DNA from: Lactuca virosa
Taxonomy: Eukaryota > Streptophyta > Magnoliopsida > Asterales > Asteraceae
DNA: 64,000 bases
Reading direction: 5' to 3'
Assembly (NCBI GenBank): GCA_928212115.1
Contig: CAKMRJ010005634.1
Coordinates: 126,023,542-126,087,541 of the forward strand
A program made the translations under genes and the position numbers. Every line of letters starts with the position of its first letter. The stretch's first letter is position 1. Shown here piece by piece: positions 55,477 through 64,000 of this stretch. The notes beneath the pieces are model-generated. The model saw nothing but the letters and a program-made list of their open reading frames with translations. It was not told the DNA's origin and searched no databases.

Positions 55477-57170
55477 TGTAACAACGTAAATTTCCAAAAC
55501 TATTTTTCATTTTTAAATCGTACATTTAATCATAAAACAACATCAAAACATAATGTATCCAATGTCATCATCACAAAACAATTCCCAGAATCTCAACATA
55601 ATCTCTATGAGTGTGTACCGATCATGCCGACGCCTTCCCGCGATCCTCACTTGTACCTGAAACACATAACACACAACACGGTAAGCAGCATAAATGCTTA
55701 GTGAGTTCCCCAAAATACCACATACAACACATGCGCCACTCGAGGCTACATTACGACCCTCTGGTCGATGTGTCTCAGTGGAACCCTCCAGTCCCGTAGC
55801 TCGTTGGACCCTTCGGTCCGGTCTGTATCGTTGGACCCTTCGGTCCGGTCTGTATCGTTGGACCCTTCGGTCCGGTCTATATCGTTGGACCCTCCGGTCC
55901 GGTCTATACAACACTTAGCATACATATAACACAATGCACATAATCTCATATATACACATAGCATACAAGACCCTCCGGTCTACACATAAATACCACTCTA
56001 GGTAATGTATAGTGAGAAGACTCACCTCGGGTATCTCGGATGATCTCTCACATGAATATACTGATCTAGCCCCCGCCTAATCACATACACAATATCCTTC
56101 AATAAATAATGGCTCTCAAAGGCTAGATTAAATCCCTATCTACAATCCCTCAGAAGGGTAAAAGACCATTTTACCCCTCCTTGACCCAAAAGTCCAAATG
56201 TTGACCAGAACCCTAAAAGTCAACGAAAGTCAACGGTCAAACTTTGACCCGACTCGTCGAGTGCACATGGGCGACTCGGCGAGTCCATGCGGGTCCTCTG
56301 AATCCTTCTAGCCTCTCTTGGCTCGTCGATTCATCCTTCCACTCGACGGGTTCCTCCTGTCACGAATCGCGGGGCAACCCCGACTCGACTCGTCGAGTCC
56401 CTTATGGACTCGACGAGTTCCTCCCATGAAAACACTCAAACGATCTTTTGAGGTCAGATCTGCTTCACCAACCAGTAGATCTAACCTTCTAACACTCGAA
56501 AGTCACGTAAGGGTTCAAACTTTACGTTCATGCAATGCTTATAAGACCAAAAATGGAGAAATAACCTTTAAAATGGGGTTCTACTCTCAAGGCTCACATG
56601 AAACCTCATAAAGCTGGAAGCTTGGGACCTTTTGGACCTCTCAAGGTCCAGATCTATCATCTATACCCAAAGGGACCTCATATGCTTCACAATATAACTC
56701 AAAATTCTGCAAAGGAAACCCTAGATTCAAGGAATCTATCAAATACACGAAATGGGAAGGAACTTGTACCTCAAAACGTGAATCTCAGTATGAACAACAC
56801 ATATCCAAGCTCCACAATCGATCTAGCTTGGATTTTCCCACTCCTTCTTGCAATATCACACCAAAGGATGAAGAATTAGCCTCCAAATTGCTCTCTAAGC
56901 TCTCTTTGCTCTCTAGGGTTTTCACAGGGGAGTAGTGGCCGCAAATAACGGCCATAAGGGCCTTTAAATAGGGCTCAGGCCCTGAGATTTAGGGTTTCAC
57001 TTTACAGTGTGGACTCGCCGAGTCCACTCATCGACTCGTCGAGTCCGGTCATTAATCCAGACATGAACTCGCGATCCTACTCGGCGAGTCTGAGCGTCTA
57101 CTCGCCGAGTCCCTCCATAAAACTCAAGATAAATAATTAAAATAAGATACCTGGAAATCCGGATGTTACA
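55477..57170 (-). mobile_element. Element E 3' LTR
   Basis: 1694 bp. On the minus strand: GACTCGTCGAGTC-type palindromes (57011-57112), AAACCCTAAA (56985-56995), TATA box CTATTTAAAG (56962-56971), a second palindrome cluster (56251-56421), donor-like GAG|GTGAGTCTTC (56025), four hairpin repeats (55801-55908), acceptor-like TATGTGTTTCAG|GTAC (55657). Confidence 0.93.
55801..55908. repeat. 27-bp hairpin tandem repeat, four copies (element E 3' LTR)
   Basis: Units start at 55801, 55828, 55855 and 55882. Each contains GGACCCTTCGGTCC, a 5-bp stem with a 4-base loop. The other LTR has three copies. Confidence 0.95.
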
Positions 57171-57190
57171 ATTCTCCCCCACTAGAATCA
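57171..57190 (-). other. Element E polypurine tract
   Basis: Minus strand AGTGGGGGAGAAT ends at the LTR start TGTAACATCC. Confidence 0.85.
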
Positions 57191-57208
57191 GACTTCGCTC
57201 ACGACGTC

Positions 57209-58567
57209 TCATTCTAGAAACAGCTCTGGGTGTAGCTTCCGCATCTCCGCCTCCGGCTCCCAATTCAGCTCGGACCCTCTCCGATGTTGCCACTGGACCT
57301 GAACCAGGGACACCTCCTTGTTCCTCAGAACCTTGTTCTTCCGACCCCGGATCGCGATTGGCCTCTCAACATAATTCAGGCTCGCATCCACCTGAATATC
57401 CTCCAGCGGCACCACCACCGACTCGTCGGCTATACACTTCCTCAACTGAGACACGTGGAAGGTATCATGAATCTGGCTCAACTCCGCAGGTAGCTCCAAC
57501 CGATACGCTACCCTGCCCACCCTCGCGGTCATCCTGAACGGCCCAATGTACCGGGGCCCCAGCTTGCCCCTCTTCCTGAATCGAATCACTCCTTTCCAAG
57601 GAGACACCTTCAGGAGTACGAAGTCTCCCACCTGGAACTCCAGCTCGGATCGTCGCCTATCCACATAACTCTTCTGGCGGCTCTGAGCTGTCAACAACCT
57701 CTGTCTAACCTGCTGTATCTGCTCGGTCGTCTGAAGCACTATCTCAGTGCTGCCCATCACGCGTTGTCCTACCTCTCCCCAGCAAATGGGAGTCCGACAC
57801 CTCCTCCCATACAACAACTCGAAGGGAGGCATACCAATACTCGAATGGTGGTTGTTGTTATAGGAAAACTCAGCCAATGGTAGGTATGTGTCCCAGCTTC
57901 CTCCGAAGTCCAACACACATGCTCGAAGCATGTCCTCGAGCGTCTGAATCGTCCGCTCACTCTGTCCGTCCGTCTGTGGGTGGTAAGCGGTACTGAAATG
58001 CAGCCTCGTGCCCAACTCCTCGTGGAACTTCTTCCAGAACCTGGAAGTGAAATGTACATCCCGATCTGACACAATCGAGATCGGCACTCCATGCCACGAT
58101 ACCACCTCCCTCACATACAACTCTGCCAGCCTCTCAGCAGAAGAGCTCTCACTGATAGCAAGAAAATGTGCGCACTTCGTCAGTCGGTCGACAATCACCC
58201 AAATAGCATCCACACCTCTTGCGGTCCTTGGCAACTTGGTGATAAAATCCATGGAAATCTGTTCCCACTTCCACTGGGGAACCTCAAGTGGATGCAACTT
58301 GCCGTGCGGACGCTGGTGCTCGGCCTTAACCCTGCGACAGGTCAAGCACCTCTCAACAAACCATGCAACATCCCTCTTCATATAGGGCCACCAATAATCT
58401 TTCTTCAGGTCCAAATACATCTTAGTGGCCCTGGGATGAATCGAGAACCTCGATCTGTGCGCCTCCTCCATCAAGGTGGTACGTGTCCCGCCTGCATATG
58501 GCACCCAAATCCGACCCTGAAAGGTCATAAGCCCTCGGCTATCGGTGACGAACTCAGATACCTACCC
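57209..58567 (-). pseudogene. Element E integrase with chromodomain-like tail
   Basis: A long frame of 439 codons: zinc domain HRSRFSIHPRATK and ERCLTCRRVK, MDFITKLPRTARG (first Asp), SDRDVHFTSRFW (second Asp), QTDGQSERTIQTLED (Glu), GPFRMTARVGRVAYRLELP and VQWQHRRGSELNWEPEAEM. The start near 58528 is internal: a TAG (58563-58567 area) replaces a probable Gln codon in VIGQVSEFV, separating it from RNase H. The integrase core is the most intact in the window. Confidence 0.93.
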
Positions 58568-59220
58568 AATCACCCGCTCTCTCTTGCGGTTCTCCGGTCT
58601 CACAGCCTCTGCCTGGGCCTCCCGAATGGTGTCCAACACCGGAGTCATCACCGTCAACCGCATACAAATGTCTCGAATCAGGGCACTCTCCGCCCTACGG
58701 CTCAGAGCATCAGCTACAACATTAGCTTTGCCCGGGTGGTACAGGATCTCACAATCGTAATCCTTTACCACATCCAACCACCTCCTCTGGCGCATATTCA
58801 GGTTGGGCTGATCCATCAAATACTTCAAGCTCTTGTGGTCCGTTATATGGTACACCGAACCCCATACAGATAGTGACGCCAGATCTTGAGGGCGAACACT
58901 ACCGCCCCCAACTCTAGATCGTGGGTGGGATACCTCGTCTCATGAGGCTTCAGCTGCCTCGATGAATATGCTATCACATGACCCCTCTGCATAAGTACTG
59001 CACCCAACCCCGATATCGATGCATCACAATACACCACAAAATCCTCCATCCCCTCCGGAAGGGCTAACAATGGGGCTTCGCATAATCTCTGGCGAAGTGT
59101 CTCGAATGAGGCCTGCTGCTCCGGGCCCCAACTGAAAGCCACGCCCTTCCGGGTCAACCTGGTGAGAGGAACAGCAATCTTGGAGAAATCTTTAATAAAT
59201 CTCCTATAATAGCCGGCCAA
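58562..59220 (-). pseudogene. Element E RNase H and connection domain
   Basis: The frame 58843-59220 has AGYYRRFIKDFSKIAVPL, VVYCDASISGLGAVL and THDLELGAVVFALK. After a short indel at about 58850 the frame 58562-58855 continues TDHKSLKYLMDQ and HPGKANVVADALSRR. The join to RT at about 59215-59250 is also frameshifted. Confidence 0.9.
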
Positions 59221-60373
59221 CCCCAGAAAACTCCTGATCTCGGTGGGGGGATCTTGGCACCTCCCAGCTCATCACTGCCTCAATCTTGGCCGAATCGACC
59301 AATATCCAATTCTGGTTAACGAGATGCCCCAGGAACTGGACCTCTCGTAACCAGAAATCACACTTAAAGAATTTAGCGTAAAGCCTCTCCGATCTCAGAA
59401 CTCCGAGGACCTCCCTCAAATGCTCCTCATGCTGCTCTCTGGATCTCGAATACACCAATATATCATCAATGAACATGATCACCGAACGATCCAACATCAG
59501 TCTGCACACCCTGTTCATGAGATCCATGAACGCCGCCGGTGCATTGGTGAGCCCGAAAGGCATCACCACGAACTCGTAATGCCCATAACGAGTCCTGAAC
59601 GCCGTCTTCTGGATATCCTCATCACGCACTCTCATCTGATGATATCCCGACCTCAGATCAATCTTGGAAAACCAAGACGCTCCCTGCAACTGATCGAACA
59701 AATCATCGATCCTCGGTAAGGGGTAACGGTTCTTAACCGTTAGCTTGTTCAACTCCCGGTAATCAATACACATTCGGTGTGAACCATCCTTTTTCTTGAC
59801 AAAAAGGATCGGCGCTCCCCAAGGTGAGCTACTTGGTCTGATAAATCCTTTCCCCAACAGCTCCTGAAGCTGTGAAGATAACTCCTGCATCTCTGGTGGC
59901 GCAAGGCGATAGGGCGCCTTGGCGATAGGCGCCGCTCCCGGAACCAAATCATTGCGAAACTCCACCTGCTTCTCGGGAGGCACACCCGGCAACTCCTCGG
60001 GGAAAACGTCCGGGAACTCTCGCACTATCGGCACATCATCAATAGAACTAGGCCTCTCCGCCGCTACTCGAGTGTCCATCATGTAGGCCAAAAACCCACT
60101 ACAACCCTGCTGTAGACTCTGCCTCGCTCTAGCAGCCGAACAGAATGCTGACCCTGAACGGGTACCCTCGCCGTACACCGTAAGAACTCCCCCACTAGGG
60201 TCTCGTATCGTCACCAACTGTCGCTCGCAGTCTATAACAGCCCCAAAACGGCTCAACCAATCCATGCCCACTATGACACACACCTCTCCCATCGTCATCG
60301 GGACCAAATCAATCGGAAACTCAACGCCGAAGATCTCGAGTACACATCCTCGAATCACATCAGTGGCATACAC
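59204..60373 (-). pseudogene. Element E protease end and reverse transcriptase
   Basis: A 389-codon frame. The first part is the protease C-terminus (GMDWLSRFGAVIDC). RT follows with VEFRNDLVPGAAPIAK, SPWGAPILFVKKKDGS, YRELNKLTVKNRYPLPR, RTRYGHYEFVVMPFGL and catalytic MFIDDILVYS. It ends where a frameshift replaces FLGLAGYY. The apparent start is internal; a frameshift near 60440 separates it from the protease active site. Confidence 0.92.
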
Positions 60374-60383
60374 CGCTCTCTCG

Positions 60384-60526
60384 TCAGCTATGGAAACTCG
60401 TAGAGGTCGGGCTCAACGCCTCTCGCTGGTTACTGAGGTGCTGACTAAATGCTAATGACACAAATGACCGACTCGCACCCGAGTCAAATAACACCAAAGC
60501 AGGTACAGAACTCACAAGAAAAGTAC
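60384..60526 (-). pseudogene. Element E protease active-site segment (downstream exon)
   Basis: Minus strand TFLVSSVPALVLFDSGASRSFVS, with D-S-G the catalytic triad of the aspartic protease. The longer raw frame upstream of TFLV comes from the 65-bp intron-like insert. A frameshift follows at about 60440. Confidence 0.85.
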
Positions 60527-60591
60527 CTACGCATATCATAATATAAGCACAATATCTCATACTCAGCATAAATAAATGAAAGAATACATAC
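60527..60591 (-). other. 65-bp GT-AG intron between gag and protease of element E
   Basis: On the minus strand GTATGTATTC starts the insert and GATATGCGTAG ends it. Exact removal joins DVVAG to TFLVSS, matching VVTGTFLV of element B and VVTRTFLL of element A, which are uninterrupted. It is T-rich and 65 bp long, so it shifts the frame if retained. Confidence 0.8.
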
Positions 60592-61767
60592 CAGCCACGA
60601 CATCGGGCGCTGCGCGGACCTCCTCCGCTGTCAACTGGAAGTCTCTCCCGTGAACCTTTGGTGCCTCGGCCTTCGCTGGCCGGATCTCAGTAGCTCGAGC
60701 AGTAGGTGCAGATCCCTGCGCTGATCCCTGCAGTAGCTGTGGGCACTCGGCCTTCCGATGGTCGGTCTGGTTGCAATGAAAGCAAACCGTGAACCCCTTG
60801 GGGCAATCCCTCGCATAATGCCCCTCCTTTTCGCACTTGTAACACACCCCCGCTCTGCACACTCCCTCGTGGCTCTTGCCGTACTTCCCACAAGTGCGGC
60901 CCTTCGGACCCCCAGATCTCGAATCAGCGGGCTTTGCCCGCTTGGCTGCCGGCTGAGACTGTGCCGGCCGCCGATCCCTCCCCTGAGACTCCGCCTCCCC
61001 CTGGCCTGGGTCTCTAGCTCGATCTCCCTCTTCCGAGAATTTGCCTGAAGTTCGGCAAATGCCCGGTATGTCGAGTTCGCCACGGACTTGCGAATATCTC
61101 TCCTCAGAACGCTCAGATATCGGCTCATGCGTGTCTGCTCGGTAGACACCTGCTCAGGGCAAAACATCGCCCTCTCATGAAACTTCCGGGTAATCATAGT
61201 AACAGAAGCAGTACCCTGCTTGAGGGTCAAAAACTCCTGAGCCAGTCGTTCCTTCTCCACAGGGGGAACGTACTCATCACGAAACATAGTGGTGAACCTC
61301 TCCTAGGTCACCGCAGTAAGCTCAGCGGGGGTGAAATCTGCCGATACAAACTTCCACCAGTCCTTCGCCCCCAAGCGAAGCTGGTTCAGCGTGAACCGTA
61401 CTCTCAAATGCTCCGGACACGAGCAGGTATAGAAACACCCCTCAATATCAACAATCCATCTCATCGCAGCGATCGGATCCTGCGTCCCATCAAACTCTGG
61501 TGGCTTCGTGTTGTTGAACTCTTGGTACAGCAACGAGTCACCTCCCTGTGGCCTGGCAGCAGCGACGGCTGCGGTGGCCGCAGCAACAGCAGCATCAGTA
61601 AGAGCGGCGTACCACATATCAAAAGTCTCGATCAACGTGGTCTTGATAGACCCAAACATCTTTGGTATCTCAGCTCGGATGGCCGCAGCCACCTCCTCAT
61701 GAATCAATCGGCGGTTCTCCTCATCACTGACACTGCTGCTCTCAGGTGTCTGGCATGTCCCCACCAT
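60592..61767 (-). pseudogene. Element E gag with two zinc knuckles
   Basis: ATG at 61767 gives MVGTCQTPESSSV. The capsid has KPPEFDGTQDPIAAMRWI, LRLGAKDWWKFV and, after a TAG at about 61303 that replaces a Trp codon (TWERFTTMF), FRDEYVPPVEKERLAQEFL and RYLSVLRRDIRKSV. A frameshift between about 61040 and 60890 leads to the zinc knuckles CYKCEKEGHYARDC and CFHCNQTDHRKAEC, then ELTAEEVRAAPDVVAG at the intron. The raw frame 60631-61287 is partly out of frame after 61040. Confidence 0.92.
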
Positions 61768-62361
61768 GATGTCTCTCTGAAATACAACATAAAATATCAG
61801 AGACCTGCTCAAGTATACTCGCACTCGATAACTCAACCCTACTTGTTCCCTAGTACCCAAAAGATTCTTACTTGGACTGCGCACTGATCCGGTGTTTTCA
61901 GTAGTACGGGCCCTATACTACCGTCCACACCGCATCAGTATTCACCCCAAGTCCTCCTCATTGGATCCCAGATCTCAAGTACTCTACATCTTGCTAGCAT
62001 AGGCTACCCTTCGGTAGACTCCTCATCAGCTACTCGCTGCTACCTACTTACTCTCAAGCATCTCATAGTAGCAGTAATCTCCTAAGCTAAGGCATCACAG
62101 ATCAGGCCACTCTAATCCTAATATGAATACATAGCCTATTTTAGCTTGCATAACATATCATATCATATCTCATAACACATAATGTAAGCGTATTTTGGGA
62201 AATCACCGTTCGGGCGCTGGCTGACCGTACACACTGCTCTGTTCTGCTCGTCTCAAAACCTTTTACTCTTTTTAGAAAAATGGTTTTATTGCGAAAAATT
62301 CCTCAAATCCTCAGTTTGAGTTCAGATACGCCCGAAGGTGCGTCCGAATCCCTCGAACCAA
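61768..62361 (-). other. Element E leader between PBS and gag
   Basis: About 590 bp without a clear gene between the primer site and the gag ATG. The raw frame continues upstream of the ATG to 61884 without stops but lacks conserved sequence. Confidence 0.7.
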
Positions 62362-62374
62362 GGCTCTGATACCA
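62362..62374 (-). other. Element E primer binding site
   Basis: Minus strand TGGTATCAGAGCC, three bases inside the 5' LTR end, complementary to initiator tRNA-Met. Confidence 0.92.
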
Positions 62375-62377
62375 ACT

Positions 62378-63578
62378 TGTAACAACGTAAATTTCCAAAA
62401 CAATTTTTCATTTTTAAATTGTACTTTTAATCATAAAACAACATCAAAACATAATGTATCCAATGTCATCATCACAAAAAAATTCCCAGAATCTCAACAT
62501 AATCTCTATGAGTGTGTACTGATCATGCCGGCGCCTTCCCGTGATCCTCACTGGTACCTGAAACACATAACACACAACACGGTAAGCATAAATGCTTAGT
62601 GAGTTCCCCAAAATACCACATACAACACATACACCACTCGAGGCTACAGTACGACCCTCCGGTCCATGTGTCTCAACGGAACCCTCCAGTCCCGTAGCTC
62701 ATTGGACCCTTCGGTCCGGTCTGTATCGTTGGACCCTTCGGTCCGGTCTGTATCGTTGGACCCTCCGGTCCGGTCTATACAACACTTAGCATACATATAA
62801 CACAATGCACATAATCTCATATATACACATAGCATACAAGACCCTCCGGTCTACACATAAATACCACTCTAGGTAATGTATAGTGAGAAGACTCACCTCG
62901 GGTATCTCGGATGATCTCTCACACGAATATACTGATCTAGCCCCCGCCTAATCACATACACAATATTCTCAAATAAATAATGGCTCTCAAAGGCTAGATT
63001 AAATCCCCTTCTACAATCCCTCAGAAGGGTAAAAGACCATTTTACCCCTCCTTGACCCAAAAGTCCAAATGTTGACCAGAACCCTAAAAGTCAACGAAAG
63101 TCAACGGTCAAACTTTGACCCGACTCGTCGAGTGCACATGGGCGACTCGGCGAGTCCATGCGGGTCCTCTGAATCCTTCTAGCCTCTCTTGGCTTGTCGA
63201 GTCATCCTTCCACTCGACGGGTTCCCCCTGTCACGAATCGCGGGGCAACCCCGACTCGACTCGTCGAGTCCCTTATGGACTCGGCGAGTTCCTCCCATGA
63301 AAACACTCAAACGATCTTTTGAGGTCAGATCTGCTTCACCAACCAGTAGATCTAACCTTCTAACACTCGAAAGTCACGTAAAGGTTCAAACTTTACGTTC
63401 ATGCAATGCATATAAGACCAAAAATGGAGAAATAACCTTTAAAATGGGGTTCTACTCTCAAGGCTCACATGAAACCTCATAAAGCTGGAAGCTTGGGACC
63501 TTTTGGACCTCTCAAGGTCCAGATCTATCATCTATACCCAAAGGGACCTCATATGCTTCACAATCTTACTCAAAATTG
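62378..63578 (-). mobile_element. Element E 5' LTR, cut at its outer side
   Basis: Very similar to the 3' LTR. It has three instead of four hairpin repeats (62699-62779). The donor-like site is at 62896, acceptor-like at 62558, hairpin TAAGCATAAATGCTTA at 62583-62598. The TATA and proximal palindromes would lie beyond 63578, where the copia-type LTR begins. Confidence 0.92.
62699..62779. repeat. 27-bp hairpin tandem repeat, three copies (element E 5' LTR)
   Basis: Same unit as at 55801-55908, starting at 62699, 62726 and 62753. One copy fewer than the other LTR. Confidence 0.95.
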
Positions 63579-64000
63579 TGTTGGATATAGTGTCTAAGTC
63601 CATAACTTTATTTGGTATGTACTTGACCCGACCCGGCATGGTCCATTTGGGTTGGATGGCATTGCAATACTTGGACAGACTAAATGAGAGAAAGGACACT
63701 TGTGATTATTAATATATTATAAGTTCTAATACATTAATAATAGTATTATTTAATTAGTATTGATCAAGTATTAATTTAGAATTAATTTGGTGATCAAAAT
63801 GAGACTAATTAAATACATAGGTTTGATTATGACAATCATCTAATCTTTTATGGTGGATTCATGATCCATGGTGTATTGTGATTTGGAGCTCCATGGATAT
63901 GGGAGTTACAAACCCATGGATCATTAGAAATCAAGAGTCATGACAATTAAGGGCATTCATGTGTAAACCCTAATTGTGACAACACTATAAAAGGAACCCT
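63579..64000 (+). mobile_element. Start of an LTR of another element, probably copia
   Basis: The homology to element E stops at 63578 and TGTTGGATATAGTG begins, an LTR-like start. The sequence ends near a TATAAAAGG box (63988), so the promoter appears to be on the plus strand. It runs off the window; no coding sequence is visible. Confidence 0.7.

Larger units (their letters stand above)
55477..63578 (-). mobile_element. Ty3/gypsy element E
   Basis: Two LTRs starting TGTAACAACG (55477-57170 and 62378 onward), PBS, gag, protease, RT, RNase H and integrase on the minus strand. The chromodomain-like tail (VQWQHRRGSELNWE) indicates a chromovirus. Disablements are two in-frame TAG and about four frameshifts. 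The second LTR is cut at 63578 by another element, so the outer boundary and TSD are not visible; the left flank is tctgc. Confidence 0.92.

Noticed and set aside
57163..57537. Pro- and Ser-rich plus-strand frame and others over 57.2-61.9 kb
   Set aside because: Antisense shadows of the element E integrase, RT and gag.

Overview
The window is plant nuclear DNA made almost entirely of nested LTR retrotransposons. Nearly all recognisable coding sequence is retroelement gag-pol on the minus strand. Introns, plant initiator-tRNA-Met primer sites and LTRs with TATA boxes confirm a plant genome. The style of the Ty3/gypsy LTRs and the extra ORF of the Ty1/copia element suggest Asteraceae, most likely a Lactuca-type species; this is an inference from recognition, not a search. 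No intact host gene is present. The only host-like coding sequence is a broken RPA/DUF223 OB-fold gene split by transposons.

Left block (1-35,655). A partial LTR (1-1934) abuts a truncated plus-strand element F (LTR 1935-3213, PBS, internal region). F is split by gypsy element A (4066-34856, 5-bp TSD ctgtc). The 3' LTR of A was hit by a very large copia element (5739-23885, TSD caaag). That copia holds two solo LTRs (9404-11126, TSD ggtgg; 16559-18813, TSD tatgg) and a 592-bp tandem duplication of integrase sequence. The 5' LTR of A was hit by a foldback Mutator-like element (32034-34794, 9-bp TSD), which was itself hit by a solo LTR (32958-33759, TSD cacaa). This gives at least four to five layers of insertion.

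Middle block (35,656-51,034). AT-rich DNA contains an 84-bp inverted repeat and the first exons of the RPA-like pseudogene. An intron of that pseudogene received solo LTR C (38485-49771, TSD taaaa), and C was then split by gypsy element B (38794-48342). The later RPA-like exons resume at about 49.9 kb, followed by AT-rich DNA and a TIR-type repeat fragment.

Right block (51,035-64,000). Gypsy element D is entered at its 3' LTR and is split by gypsy element E (55477 onward). The second LTR of E is cut by a copia-type LTR that runs off the window.

All elements look dead: frameshifts and stops occur in every pol. The most interesting signals are in non-coding parts. (1) Arrays of family-specific CG-centred palindromes sit just upstream of the TATA box in unrelated LTR families. 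(2) Most LTRs carry a matching splice donor and acceptor, suggesting an intron inside the LTR leader. (3) A palindrome and hairpin module keeps its pairing while its bases change between four LTR families. (4) A 65-bp GT-AG intron interrupts the gag-protease junction of element E. (5) The copia element carries an extra ORF region of several kb although its LTRs are only 304 bp.
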